64,000 nt of DNA from an uncultured Bacteroidales bacterium (GCA_903911085.1 CAIWCC010000111.1:1-64000), one strand, 5' to 3'. Numbered from the stretch's first letter, positions 44,406 through 55,629 are shown. Numbers and translations: made by a program. The notes: generated by a model from the sequence alone, not told the origin.

Positions 44406-45653
44406 TCATCCCAAAAAGTGCGCCGCATGAATGGCAATCGTTTTTTCGTCGAAATATTTCGTTTCGGGGTCGTTGGATAGAAGAAATGCTTTTTTAACAG
44501 GTTTATCTAATATCTCTTCCAAGTGGAACAGATGCTTAGCATCAGTTCGGCTTACCCTTTCGGCCATTTTTATTTCGAAAGCATAATAAAAATCCTGATA
44601 TTCGAGCAACAGATCGACTTCACGACCATCGTGTGTGCGCAGGAAACTAAACTGAACCGGCAAATCAATGCTTTTGGCTTGTTTATAAATTTCGGAAACA
44701 ATGGCACTTTCGTACTCATTGCCGGTGAGGCCACCCCGTTTGTTTAACACGGCATGAATAACCCCCAAATCCATGTAATGTACTTTTGAGGATTTTATCA
44801 GTCGTTTGTTTGCATTGCGCGACCATGACGGCAATACAATAGCCTGATAACTCATTTCGAAATACTTGATGTATCGCTGAACCGTTTTTATTGTGATGCC
44901 CAACTGTTTACCTATTGAAGACGCGTTTGTGAGCGACGATGTATTCAGTGCTAAATACTGCTGCAATTTTACAAAGGGCTCCAAATCACGAAATGAAGCC
45001 AAGTCACGCACATCCCGCTCTAAATAAGTCCGGACATAATTCATCAGCCACTCTGTTTTTTCATCCGGCGTGCTGTCTGAGCCACTTACTGCCGGATAGC
45101 CACCAAACTTAAGGTAATGATTATAAGCAGATAACTTCGACATATAGTTTCTGTCCAACAAAAATGAAGGCAAATAATCGCCCTCCAATTGCTGCTGCAC
45201 CTCCTGCTGAAAAAATGATAAAACCACTGGGTCGTCCCAACCGTTTGTTTTCAACTCAGGCAGTGTGAGTGGAAATATTTCGACAATGGTACATCTACCA
45301 GCCAAACTCTCACGCACTTTTTCCATCAGCAGCAACTGACTTGAACCCAATAAAATATAGCGCGGTTCGTCCCACTGATCGTAAGTAGATTTAATGCTTT
45401 CAATCAACTGAGGCTCCTTTTGAACTTCGTCGAGAATGGCTTTAGGGTAAATGGTTTTCCACTGCTGAGCCGTCAGATTGCTGAACGTGCTGCGCAAAAC
45501 AGGATCTTCGACCGAAATATAGGTATAATCGGGGAAAAGGCGACGCACAAGAGTTGTTTTGCCCGTTTGCCTCGCACCAGTCAATACCAAAATTCTACCA
45601 AACCGGGAAATGCACTTTTTGAGTAAGGCCTGCGAATATTGTCTGTTTATCAT
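44406..45653 (-). CDS. AAA+ ATPase with DUF4143 (AAA_14)
   Basis: A 415-residue ATPase. Walker A is GARQTGKTT with K32, Walker B is AILDEVQKEP, followed by the sensor strand YILLGSSQLLL. Residues about 215-290 are a helical linker with a winged-helix-like segment (SSIGKQLGITIKTVQRYIKYF), and the C-terminal DUF4143 domain ends with a nuclease-like pattern (HDGREVDLLLEYQDFYYAFEIK). The family is widespread in Bacteroidota, often solitary and mobile, with unknown cellular role. Three operator-like repeats precede it. It belongs to the island between the two heparinase genes and is not related to glycan use. Confidence 0.9.
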   Translation of the reverse strand: MINRQYSQALLKKCISRFGRILVLTGARQTGKTTLVRRLFPDYTYISVEDPVLRSTFSNLTAQQWKTIYPKAILDEVQKEPQLIESIKSTYDQWDEPRYILLGSSQLLLMEKVRESLAGRCTIVEIFPLTLPELKTNGWDDPVVLSFFQQEVQQQLEGDYLPSFLLDRNYMSKLSAYNHYLKFGGYPAVSGSDSTPDEKTEWLMNYVRTYLERDVRDLASFRDLEPFVKLQQYLALNTSSLTNASSIGKQLGITIKTVQRYIKYFEMSYQAIVLPSWSRNANKRLIKSSKVHYMDLGVIHAVLNKRGGLTGNEYESAIVSEIYKQAKSIDLPVQFSFLRTHDGREVDLLLEYQDFYYAFEIKMAERVSRTDAKHLFHLEEILDKPVKKAFLLSNDPETKYFDEKTIAIHAAHFLG

Positions 45654-45722
45654 GTCGGTAGACTATTGAGTTCATCAATTATTTAACGACACAAAGATAC
45701 TATATTTTACAACAAACTCCAA

Positions 45723-45808
45723 ATATTACGCCAATATATGGAATTGAATTCCAATATTTACGCCATTATATGGAATACAAGTACAGATATTACGCCAAAA
45801 TATGGAAT
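45723..45808. promoter_or_regulatory. Three operator-like repeats upstream of the ATPase
   Basis: Copies of ATATTACGCCAATATATGGA (with small changes) lie at 45723, 45754 and 45787, spaced 31 and 33 bases, about three helical turns. The consensus is ATATT(T)ACGCCA...ATATGGAAT. They sit in the ATPase promoter region, so they are probably binding sites for a regulator, perhaps the ATPase itself. Confidence 0.6.
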
Positions 45809-45834
45809 ACACACATCAGTCAGCTATCAGAAAA

Positions 45835-48483
45835 TCAATGAGAAGTGAGTATATCTACTCCATTCCGCTCCACTTTCACAACAGTTCTGTTAGCTTCATT
45901 CGTTGTAAAAGACAGTTTATCAGTCTGATTTTTCCATTTCACTTCTGCGGTTTGAGTAGCTTCATCCCAGCTCACTTCGGGCATAGAAATACCTGCATAA
46001 AAAGGAATCAGTAACACCCGATATTCTGCTTTTTTAGAATTTTGAGTAATAATCAAGCGGTTCTTTATGCTCACCGAACCAGCTTTGAGGCCGGTAATAG
46101 GCAATTGCTCCAAACGATAAGGTAACACATCTGTATCCACAAAATTAGGAAGACCACCACCCAGACTAAAATCTTTTTCGCGAAAACCCTGATTGAGCGA
46201 AACCACCATCAGTGCAGGTGTTCCAACAGGAAGAGTTTCGAGTTCCACTGTAGTTTTAGTAAACGCATCACGAGCAGGAATTTTGACCAAAACAGCTGCT
46301 ATGGGCGATTTTTCTTTCAGCGACACATCCGCCAAACGAACCGATGACGGCAACTGCATTTGCCAATCGTAGGTGTGTTGCGCATCGTCTTTTTGTATAT
46401 CGTCAATAATCAAGGCATAGGGATTTTCGCCACGTACCAAACCGGCAGAGCGGAAAGCATATTTCACCGGATTGTCGCCGGCAATGCGCATCATAGGGCC
46501 CCAATTGCTGTTCCAATAACTACCATTCCAGATTCGACTTTTGTACAAATGCGTTCCTTTAAAATAATCCACCACATCCGAATCTGTTTCTACCATCAGT
46601 TTCCATTTCTCACTACCAGGTTGAGTCCAGCTGAAATGAGCCGGGTTTGTCCACGAATAGTTATAGGCTTTGGTAATATCTGACGAAAACAGCACGCCGT
46701 CTTTTGTAGAATTAGCTCCCTGAAAATCCATGGAAACGCCATAGCCCACATCTACATACCCCTTTCCATCAATTTGCACTGTATTGTGATTGTCGGACGT
46801 AGAGGATTTTGGTCCGGCCTCCACCGCCCACATTTCGCCCAAAGCCGCAAAATAAAACTGTCCCGCGTCGTGGTGCTGATGCCCAACGGTGTGTTGGTCG
46901 GTGCGTGCTTCGAACATCAGAAAAGCCGCTTTGGTATCGTTGCCCGAACGAGTATAGAGTAAACCGTGCGTTTTATCCACATAATCCAACGGCAAATTCA
47001 GCTCCTCTCGTGCAGCGGTCAGTTCATCTTTTCCGGCAGCAACATTCACAGGCATGTTTGTATCATTTCTGAACGCCATAAGCGGAATACACAAAGGTAA
47101 TTCGGGCAAAGAAGGCAATTTACCTGATGCCAGTTTTGCGGCATATTGTGTCAAATCCGGGTTTGGATTGGCAATTTGGTAGCAGCGCATCACAAAATCA
47201 GCGCATTTATCATTGGGATAAAAACATTTTATATAAGCAGCACCACCAAACATGGAATTCCCCCAGGTACCATTGTTCAGACTGTATGTGCCGTTGGGAA
47301 TAATTGCTTGCGCCTGCATAGCCGATAGTTTCCGAAAATGCGGATGACCGAAATAGTTATTGCTGTGGCGCGCCATGCTTATCATAGTAGCAATCAGGTA
47401 GGAAAAACCGCCACCATTTTTACCGTTTGTTTCAAAAATGGTTCCGTTTTCGTTGATGCCCCATTGCAGAAAACCCTCCACCACTTTTTGGGCGGCAGTG
47501 GCAATGGCAGGGTCATATCCGGGTTCTCCATCTATAGCCATAGCATTGATATACAGCTCCAAATCCCAGGTTGACCAATTGGTTTCCGCCCAGCGTTTGG
47601 GGCCATTCATACCATAAGCCATTTTTCCTTTGGTGGCTTTTGAAATAACACGACGCACAATTGTCTTCTGCTGCTCGTTCATCCATTTTGCCGAAAAGTC
47701 GTACGAAAACCCGAGGTTATTGTTGGCCACAGCAGGGTGCATTTCTCTCCAAAAATCGTTGGGAGCTCGTTTACTTTTGTGCATTTCGTTGTTTCGGAAA
47801 TCAATCAGCGGTTCACGAAGTTTCCAATAATTGGCCACGGCGGCAGCCACATCTTTGCCCAACTTATCGTCGTTATTGAGCAAAGCCTGAAACGATGCAG
47901 CAGTAAGCAGCCAAGGGAAATATCCGGTATGCACGTAGAGATTAATTTTACGTTTGTATCCGACAAAATAGTGCGTATTTGACGTAATAGCCTCACTTTC
48001 TGGCCATTTTAGGTCGGCAATATCGCCCGAAACCAGTTTGCGAAACACCACACCCTCATCGGCCGTCTTGGATAAAATGGTCTGATTCAAAATCTCATTT
48101 ATTTCAATCAGCAGTTTTTGTCCGCCATTGCTTTCATTAAGCCGTTTACGAATGGCAGGAATATCATTTTCGCTAAAGAAAATGCGGGGATGTACGCCCG
48201 CTTTGGGTAATTTGGAACCCAGAACAGAAGCATCAAATCCACTCAAATCATAACTTTTGCGCGACACTTCGGGATAAACTGTTTCTTTCCCCTCGAAAAG
48301 TTGAATCTGCTGAGGCGTGGCAAAACTCTCCCAAGCCCTATCACCTTTTTTCAGCACATCGGCTTTTACCTCTTCAAACTCTTTTTGAGTAAATTTAATC
48401 GGGTCTTGAGCCTGAGCACCAAGATTAAACAGGCATAACGCAATTATAAACTTCGTGTGATTTCCAAGAAATAGATTTCTCAT
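45835..48483 (-). CDS. Heparinase II/III-family protein 2
   Basis: An 882-residue secreted protein (signal peptide ends AQAQ). The toroid half contains MAYGMNGPKRWAETNWSTW and NENGTIFETNGKNGGGFSY; the beta domain shows H535-Q-H537-H538-D539 in VGHQHHDAGQFYFAALGE. C-terminal residues form a further beta region. It differs in sequence from the protein at 39379, so the two probably cut different linkages. It ends a minus-strand series; the next gene upstream, GH2, ends one base before its start codon. Confidence 0.87.
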   Translation of the reverse strand: MRNLFLGNHTKFIIALCLFNLGAQAQDPIKFTQKEFEEVKADVLKKGDRAWESFATPQQIQLFEGKETVYPEVSRKSYDLSGFDASVLGSKLPKAGVHPRIFFSENDIPAIRKRLNESNGGQKLLIEINEILNQTILSKTADEGVVFRKLVSGDIADLKWPESEAITSNTHYFVGYKRKINLYVHTGYFPWLLTAASFQALLNNDDKLGKDVAAAVANYWKLREPLIDFRNNEMHKSKRAPNDFWREMHPAVANNNLGFSYDFSAKWMNEQQKTIVRRVISKATKGKMAYGMNGPKRWAETNWSTWDLELYINAMAIDGEPGYDPAIATAAQKVVEGFLQWGINENGTIFETNGKNGGGFSYLIATMISMARHSNNYFGHPHFRKLSAMQAQAIIPNGTYSLNNGTWGNSMFGGAAYIKCFYPNDKCADFVMRCYQIANPNPDLTQYAAKLASGKLPSLPELPLCIPLMAFRNDTNMPVNVAAGKDELTAAREELNLPLDYVDKTHGLLYTRSGNDTKAAFLMFEARTDQHTVGHQHHDAGQFYFAALGEMWAVEAGPKSSTSDNHNTVQIDGKGYVDVGYGVSMDFQGANSTKDGVLFSSDITKAYNYSWTNPAHFSWTQPGSEKWKLMVETDSDVVDYFKGTHLYKSRIWNGSYWNSNWGPMMRIAGDNPVKYAFRSAGLVRGENPYALIIDDIQKDDAQHTYDWQMQLPSSVRLADVSLKEKSPIAAVLVKIPARDAFTKTTVELETLPVGTPALMVVSLNQGFREKDFSLGGGLPNFVDTDVLPYRLEQLPITGLKAGSVSIKNRLIITQNSKKAEYRVLLIPFYAGISMPEVSWDEATQTAEVKWKNQTDKLSFTTNEANRTVVKVERNGVDILTSH

Positions 48484-48484
48484 T

Positions 48485-51438
48485 TTATTTTGTATTTTTA
48501 ATCAGGTTGTAAAACAGTATATCATTGAATATTTCATTTTTATCAACAGTATAGGACGGCGATAAAATAATCTGACCCTTGCCATAGGTGATAGAACCAA
48601 GTAAAACGAGCAATTTATCGGGGCGGGAAAATTGAATACCATGCACTTTTTGTGGATAATTACTAACGAAAGGATAAAATCCACGAGGGTCGGACGGAAC
48701 TTCCCAACTGTTGGTACCAACCGCATCGCCCGAAGGAATAGCCTGATTACCAACAAATGTATCGAGATAACCCCAACCATTACCATTCCAGAAACCCTTC
48801 TGAAATCCACCCCAGTGAGTGACAGGCTGTTTCAAAATTTTATGTTGCAATAATTTTTCTGACCACAACGAATCAAAACGAATAATCAAAGTAGTACCAG
48901 ACTTCACAGATTTCAACATTTGTTTCAACGAATTATCGTTGCTCACATCACCTACCAAAATACAATTGGGGTTCATCATTTTCGGAGTCCATTCGAGGGG
49001 TTTTCCGTTAGCCTCCAACACTGCTTTAAGAGCGGCAGGCCAGGCACATACAGCTATATTTTTAGCAGTAACCCAATTGGCATACGAAGGTCGGTTGCGA
49101 AGTAAAACCTGTTCTGTTCCTGCTACCAGTATTTTATTTTCTTTTGTCAACCGGCATTCCAAGGTTATGTATCCACCGTGCCAGTTGCTATCCATTTTCA
49201 GCGCAAAATCCTTCATTAAAAGCTGTGCATAATCTTCGCCGGCAGAAATCAGAACAGTTTTGGCAAACTGAAAAGAGGTTTGTTTTCCTTCTCCGTCATT
49301 CACTTTTATATTTAAAACATAATCTCCTGCAGGCAATCTCGATTCGTTTATCAAGTGAATGTCAAAAAGAGCTGTTTCTCCGGGATTAAAATATTTGCCA
49401 TTTTTGCGAAAAACAGCCAGTTGCAATTCCCTTGTCCAGTAATTAAAATCGGAGGCCGGACCTTTCAAGTTCCGTCCTTCGTCGCATATAGCAGAATACC
49501 ATGCAAAAAAATCATCACCTAAACTCTGATTGGTATCACTCCAACCATTAATGGCAAAACCATCATTGCTAGTGCTTGCCATTGCTGCCTGGCAATATCT
49601 GCCATCTGTGTACATGAGCGATCGACCTGCTTGGGTAGTTAAATCTGCCGGTGACTTAATATGTGGATGTTTCGAAAAATCATTTTGAATGAATACTTCA
49701 GCTATTTTTTGGCTCATTGGCTTCCATGATAAATGGTCGTACCCCATTGTATCTTTTATTTGTGCCAACAAATAATAGTTTGATGGACCGCAATAACAAC
49801 CTACCTCGCCCCAATGAATAATAGAACTGTCATTTTCGGTTTGATTACTACTCAGAATAATTTCCTGAAAACGGGATTGTGCATCAACCGTATGATCGTC
49901 CATATAATTAAAAGACATTGCTTTAGCATAAGGTCGCAAGTGAGGAATAATTCCCGAAACACCACCTTTAGTTCCGCCAGACTGATTAACCACCATGCGC
50001 GAATTATCAATTATGGCAGCATCTTTGAATATTTGTTTATGCACCTTATCAAACCCGCTACTTTCGTTTACGATATTGTAAATAACCACGGATGGATGAT
50101 TTCTTTCGCGCCACATCATGCGTCTAAATTTTTCGGTCATGGTTTCTGACAGAATATAATCCTTTTCTTTAGGGCCAATCCATGACGATATATATATCCG
50201 GTCAACTCCAGGCATTCCACCCACTTCTTCGTAAAGCAACAAGCCCATTTCGTCGGCATACTTTATCACCAAAGGGTCGCCAATTCGTCGGTGAAAGCTA
50301 AGGCAGTTTAGCCCAATTGCTTTGGCATTGGCCACACTTTTCCGAGCCATATCATCGGTTGCATAATAGCCTGTTTGCGCATAATATCCCCAATCAATAG
50401 ACGAACGGATGCGTAAACGCTTTCCATTCAGATAATAATTTTCTTGCCCTTTATCATTGGCTCTGGCTTCAAAAACCCTGAACCCAAAACGCTCCTGAAT
50501 AGTATCAGTACCTGCAATAGAAACCTTACAATAATATAGATTTGGATTTTCAGTATCCCATAATTTGGCATCGGGTACGGTGAATACCTCTTTCAAGGTT
50601 GATTTTGATTGTTTGGCAGCAACAAACGGAATTGTTTTGGAAAAAACTACCGCCTTATTGGCACATGAGATTATATCAAATTTGACTTGTAGTGATTTAT
50701 TTTCCAATAGTCTGTTATCAATCCGAAGCGATGTTTCAATTCTTTTCCCATTGGCGGGCAGAATATTTTTGATAAATAAATCATCAATTGAGCATTGAGC
50801 TTTGGCAATTAATGTAACATCACCGCCAATTCCACCAAAATCGGGACCTGGCGACACATTAAATTTAGTACCCCACGGTATTACAGGATTATCATTCCAA
50901 CCGCGCTGACCTCCAGGATTTGTAATACGAAAAGCAATGCGATTTGCCTCTCCAGGCTTTAAAAATTCAGCGATATCAAATTGAACCGGCGCATCAGGAA
51001 TAATATTATAACCAGCTAATTTTTCGTTGATATAAAGCTCCAATCGATAACGCGATTTCTCCACTTTCAGAGCAATAGTTCTGCCCTTCCAGTTTGCCGG
51101 CACCAAAATAGTTTTGCTAAACCAGCCAACACCATGATAAACAAACAGGGGATCCCCATTACCAAATACCTCCTCAAAGGTTGCAGGAATCTTAGCCATT
51201 TTACCCGCTTCACGGTATAACATGTTCCAGCCACAAGTTGGTTCGTTTACCGGGATATTTTTAACTTCAAGATTTTCAGGCAAAAAAAGTGTATCATTTT
51301 CCCATTGCGCCTCTTTGTCGAGCCAAGCACGCCAGCCCGAACCCGTAATATTTAATTCTTGTCGTTGTGCAGATATATTGAAAAAAACAATTAGAAAAAA
51401 AAAATTAGAATAGGTTTAAAAAAATAGAAATGTTTCAT
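48485..51438 (-). CDS. GH2-family glycosidase, signal peptide frameshifted
   Basis: A GH2 enzyme of about 980 residues. The sugar-binding domain (VYHGVGWFSKTILVP) is followed by an immunoglobulin-like domain and the TIM barrel with the acid/base Glu in IYNIVNESSGF (codon 50063-50065) and the nucleophile Glu in IHWGEVGCYCG (codon 49805-49807). Natural starts: the codon usage from 51370 downwards is continuous, but the expected signal peptide starts at ATG 51438 (MKHFYFFKPILIF) in another frame. A run of ten T on the coding strand (51395-51404) shifts the frame by one; eleven or eight would restore it. The gene may be phase-variable, damaged, or misread. Likely acts on beta-galactosides, beta-glucuronides or similar. 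Confidence 0.85.
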
Positions 51439-51492
51439 GTGATTTTATCAAGAATTGTATAATTTAAAATTTTCAATCATATTTAATTAACA

Positions 51493-52851
51493 TCAATTAC
51501 TTACACTTTTTTCATTTTCCAAATAAGAAATAATTCCTTGAGCATGAACAATGCTGGATTCGAACATACTAACAAATGCATAAGTTAAATTAGCTATATT
51601 TAGAAAGCAGAATAAAAGGAAATAATTCACAAGCTGAACTTTAATTAAATATGGCGTTACTAAAATTAGCAGAAAACTAGCTATCCAAAAAAATAATGAT
51701 GATATTGAAACTGATTTATTATTAGGATTTAAAAATGATTTAAAAATATCCTCCCAAGCTGCTGAACCTAGATTGAATGTAAAAGTACAAATATAAATGA
51801 TGAATAGAACAAGTACCAATTCTACATTGACGCTATTGCTTTGAAACAACCATGCTAATATAAATAATAACACAGTCATAAATCCCGATAAGATATTTAC
51901 AAACACTTTTTGTCTAATTTTATTCCTCAGAAATACCCCAATAATTAAACATAAAAATGAAGCAATACCGATTAACATGCCAATAAAAAGTCCATTATTG
52001 AAGCTGATATGAACATCTTCAAAAATCATTTGCATATATAAAATAACATTGCTACAAACACATAAAAGCAGTACTAAAATAGTATTTCGATCGACCATAG
52101 GTGATAAAAAATTTTCATGCTGACATTTTAATGGTCTAGCTTTCATGTTATTCATTCTTACTTTTATTGCTACGATATCCTCTTCGATATTTTCATTGGG
52201 ATACAATTTAGTTAACACTCGTCTAGCTTCAACCACCCGATCTTCTTTAATCAACCAAAATGGAGTTTCGGGAATAAAAAGTGATCCCATATAAAAAACA
52301 AAAGCAGGAACAACAGCCGACCCCAGCATCCAACGCCAGCTTTCCAAATTGTCAGTATCAACAAACAAGTAAATTATTACTAGTGCCAATGAAAATCCCA
52401 AAACAAGCATAAAAAACATTAACGATAACATTCTGTCACGCAGATATTCTGGTGAAATTTCTTTGATATAAATAGCCGAAATAACCAAAGCAACTCCAAC
52501 ATTGATGCCACGAATAAATCTCCAAATACAAAGCGTTTCTACTGTAGACAGGAATGTAACACCTAGAACTGTAACTATTAGCAAAAAGGAATTAAAAATC
52601 AACAACTTTTTTCTACCAAATTTATCTATTAAGTAACTTGCTAGCAAACAGCCTATAGCACCACCAAGCAGATAAATAGCAACAACCCAACCAAGCAAAA
52701 TTCCATTTAAACTAAACTGATTGGCGATAAATGGAATTGCTCCTGAAAAAATACCGAAGTCATATCCGTACATTAGCCCAGCAATTGAGGCTAATGAACA
52801 AATAATGAAAACATGATGATCATTACATCTATTTGATTTTAAATCAGCCAT
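51493..52851 (-). CDS. MFS sugar porter (SP family)
   Basis: A 452-residue inner-membrane transporter with twelve predicted helices. Family marks: DKFGRKKLLIF loop, RFIRGINVGVALVISAIYIKEISP, PETPFWL after helix 6, and the central charged loop. It should import a monosaccharide or disaccharide, for example xylose, arabinose, galactose or fucose, with a proton. Its place in the glycan locus suggests it takes up sugars that are fully released outside or in the periplasm. No signal peptide; start MADLKSNRCND at 52851. Confidence 0.9.
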   Translation of the reverse strand: MADLKSNRCNDHHVFIICSLASIAGLMYGYDFGIFSGAIPFIANQFSLNGILLGWVVAIYLLGGAIGCLLASYLIDKFGRKKLLIFNSFLLIVTVLGVTFLSTVETLCIWRFIRGINVGVALVISAIYIKEISPEYLRDRMLSLMFFMLVLGFSLALVIIYLFVDTDNLESWRWMLGSAVVPAFVFYMGSLFIPETPFWLIKEDRVVEARRVLTKLYPNENIEEDIVAIKVRMNNMKARPLKCQHENFLSPMVDRNTILVLLLCVCSNVILYMQMIFEDVHISFNNGLFIGMLIGIASFLCLIIGVFLRNKIRQKVFVNILSGFMTVLLFILAWLFQSNSVNVELVLVLFIIYICTFTFNLGSAAWEDIFKSFLNPNNKSVSISSLFFWIASFLLILVTPYLIKVQLVNYFLLFCFLNIANLTYAFVSMFESSIVHAQGIISYLENEKSVSN

Positions 52852-52937
52852 AAAAATTGATTTAAACTAGTCATTCCTATTAACACGACGAACATTTTTT
52901 TATTGAATTGAAATTTTATTTTTATAAATTAAGTTTG

Positions 52938-55523
52938 CTAAATCTCAACAAACAACTTACTTACAAAAACCATATTTTCCTTTTTGATATTCAAAAAATA
53001 AACTCCACTTGAAATATTTTTAATATTAATTGCGAAAGTATCACCTATCACCTTTTTAGAGAAGTTAACCATCCCCAAACCATTATACAATGTTACAGTT
53101 GCTCCATCTGCATTTTCAATATTCAAAATATCCTTTATTGGATTAGGGAAAATACGAATATTATTCTGTTGAAAAATTGTAACTTCGTTAGCCATAATTG
53201 GGCTTACCGATACTTCTGCCGAATTGACCGTTTCACCCGCTTTGTTGACTGCAGAAATAACGTAAAAATATGCTTTGCCATTAGTCAATCCAGTATCAGT
53301 AAAAGACAATGGGGTAATACCACTTGCTATTTGTGTGTAAGGCCCGCCTGCTGTATCAGAGCGTTTTACGTTATAACTAAAAGAACCTAGAGCCTCAGTC
53401 CAGCTAAGTGTAGCTTTCTTATCTGCTGCAGTAGCCTTTAAGCCTGAAGGCGTAGCTGCTAATGTGGGAACAAACACCGTTTCGTACTCTTTATAACCAA
53501 TCACATGATCTTCGGCTATGTCACTATTTAATACTAAAATATGACCATAAGCAGGAATAGAGACCGAAGGAACGGTTATTTGTCCAGCTGTAACTGTTAC
53601 ATCTCCAAGACTTGTTTCGTCCCAGCTTTTTACAACACGTGCCTTACCATACGGACAAGACATCGTATCAGTATAAGTTTGTGCTACAGAAGAGGCATTG
53701 AAAATCATTCTGATTTTGCGTCCTACAGCTTCGGTAAACTGAAAGCTAATCAAACTATTAGTATCGGGTAAGCGAGTTACACCAGCTGCGTAAGTTTTTG
53801 TACCATAAGTGCTTTCCATAAGTGCATAGCGCTTTGTTCCAGCTGGATAAGTTACAGCAGCATCATTACCACTTAACTTATCGTGTAGTTTTATCATAAG
53901 CGACAAGGTATCAGCACTCCAGATTCCATATTTAAACATTTCAATTTTTCCGGCATAATCTTTTTGGTGGATTTTGAAACGAAGTTTTCCGAAGTTCCAT
54001 TCATTTTCGCCCGTTGCAATCAATGCTTTATAGGTAGCCTGCTGACCGTTGCGACCAGCCGTGAGCACAATGCGATTGGCTAATCCGTAAATGGTACTAG
54101 AAGCCGTAGATTCAATTTCGGAAAGTCCAATAACACGGTCTGGAGTCAAAACCCAAAGTTGTTTGCCATCCCATGCAGTTTCGGCATATCGACTTTTCGA
54201 AACATCGTAACGCGATGATAATCCATACACGGATTGCGTGCGACTCACCCGGAAATAGCTATCTTTACCTGTCAAGCATGCCCAATAATTCCCCCTACTC
54301 CAATCTGTTTCAACACCCCTTGAAACTTTTACCTCTGGTGCAGTGCCATGAAATACAGCATTTATCGGATATTGACCTGAAGTTGCCGTTTCGTTTAGAA
54401 TAGCTGCACCCACCAAGGTATTTATGCCATCCATGTTGTCGAAAGCCGCCTCCGTGAGTTCAGGCCCCGGGCGACTAACATCGCGCCCTACACCTGTGAC
54501 TGTCCATGCACCATATCGTCCGCGTGGCCCCTGAATATTCTTGTCAAAAAACATATAATTATTGGGTAATGTCTTTGCTGTGAGGCCTGACCGATAAAGA
54601 TATGCCAGATAATTGGCATCACTACCTTTTCCAATACCATAGTTAAAGCCATCGCCCGAAAGATAAGAAATTGCCAACGCCTCCACTTTTTGCATTCCAG
54701 CATTGTAGTAGGGTTTCCAGGCTGGTGAGGTGCTGTATTCGTAATAGCTCAAACCTACAGGAACCGTAACCGAAGGAATATAATTGGCTGTTCTTTTCAA
54801 AAAATCCAATACTGCCTGCGAATGTGTAATTGCATAATAACGGCAATAGGTAGAAATTACCGGCGGGTGATAAGTTGGCGATTCGTTCTGATAACCAACG
54901 TAATGAGTCCCACCATCGCCCAACAAAGTTTTCGTCATCACGCTATCAATGGCATATCTTACTTTTTTAGCCGAAACACTGTCACCAACCGCCAGCGCAC
55001 AGAAATAACCGTTGAACGCCTGACGAATATCTCCATTGAGCCATACTGCACCCACAAAACGTTTATCGTATAGATTTGTATTTTTCAGCAGAGTAGTAAC
55101 ATCCTTTTTCAACTGAGTTTCCCACATCGCCTTTTTGGCAGCCGGGATTTTATCGGGCAGATAGGTTTTGAGCATCAGATACGAAAGGCCGGGATACATC
55201 ATCCCCATATCGTTGACCAAAATATTTTTGCTCCACCGAGTAAATGCAGAATCACATAACAATAACCATCGGTTAAGAACGGCCGGTTGATTTTTATACG
55301 GGCTATTCGGATGCAAATAGGCCAAAGCTGCCGTATATATTTCACCATCCGAATAGGCAGTACTGGTTATATTTAACCCCGAAAAAAGAGTTGAAATGTG
55401 TGGATTTGTAGCCGGCTCGGGAATTGGTGGCAAAAGAGTGAGATTTTGCGCTGTCATCCTTATCACAATTAAACAAAAGATAATTATGAAAGATACTTTG
55501 AGAATAAATTTGTTCTGTTTCAT
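52938..55523 (-). CDS. Lyase-like toroid protein with FnIII and T9SS domains
   Basis: An 861-residue secreted protein; start MKQNKFILKVSFII at 55523 begins the signal peptide. Residues about 80-360 form an (alpha/alpha) toroid with ILVNDMGMMYPGLSYLML, the motif YQNESPTYHP (N213, Y218, H219) and NIQGPRGRYG (Q331). Then a PL8-like beta region, a fibronectin III domain at about 695-775 (ATLSWTEALGSFSYNVKRSD) and a T9SS tail (IFPNPIKDILNIENAD, SGVYFLNIKK). The Asn, Tyr, His and Arg set matches the type used by PL8-like lyases. It shares motif spacing with the protein at 56846. Probably a polysaccharide lyase; the family is not one I can name. Confidence 0.72.
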   Translation of the reverse strand: MKQNKFILKVSFIIIFCLIVIRMTAQNLTLLPPIPEPATNPHISTLFSGLNITSTAYSDGEIYTAALAYLHPNSPYKNQPAVLNRWLLLCDSAFTRWSKNILVNDMGMMYPGLSYLMLKTYLPDKIPAAKKAMWETQLKKDVTTLLKNTNLYDKRFVGAVWLNGDIRQAFNGYFCALAVGDSVSAKKVRYAIDSVMTKTLLGDGGTHYVGYQNESPTYHPPVISTYCRYYAITHSQAVLDFLKRTANYIPSVTVPVGLSYYEYSTSPAWKPYYNAGMQKVEALAISYLSGDGFNYGIGKGSDANYLAYLYRSGLTAKTLPNNYMFFDKNIQGPRGRYGAWTVTGVGRDVSRPGPELTEAAFDNMDGINTLVGAAILNETATSGQYPINAVFHGTAPEVKVSRGVETDWSRGNYWACLTGKDSYFRVSRTQSVYGLSSRYDVSKSRYAETAWDGKQLWVLTPDRVIGLSEIESTASSTIYGLANRIVLTAGRNGQQATYKALIATGENEWNFGKLRFKIHQKDYAGKIEMFKYGIWSADTLSLMIKLHDKLSGNDAAVTYPAGTKRYALMESTYGTKTYAAGVTRLPDTNSLISFQFTEAVGRKIRMIFNASSVAQTYTDTMSCPYGKARVVKSWDETSLGDVTVTAGQITVPSVSIPAYGHILVLNSDIAEDHVIGYKEYETVFVPTLAATPSGLKATAADKKATLSWTEALGSFSYNVKRSDTAGGPYTQIASGITPLSFTDTGLTNGKAYFYVISAVNKAGETVNSAEVSVSPIMANEVTIFQQNNIRIFPNPIKDILNIENADGATVTLYNGLGMVNFSKKVIGDTFAINIKNISSGVYFLNIKKENMVFVSKLFVEI

Positions 55524-55629
55524 TTTATCGATAATTATTATATGCATTTACAATATCTAATATTTTATTTCTTATAAAATTCAAAGTGAATTTTAAAAAC
55601 CATTCAATAAGTTTTTCCAAACTAAAATT

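Noticed and set aside
44225-44437. 70-codon frame on the minus strand
   Set aside because: Overlaps the end of the ATPase gene in another frame and has no features of its own.
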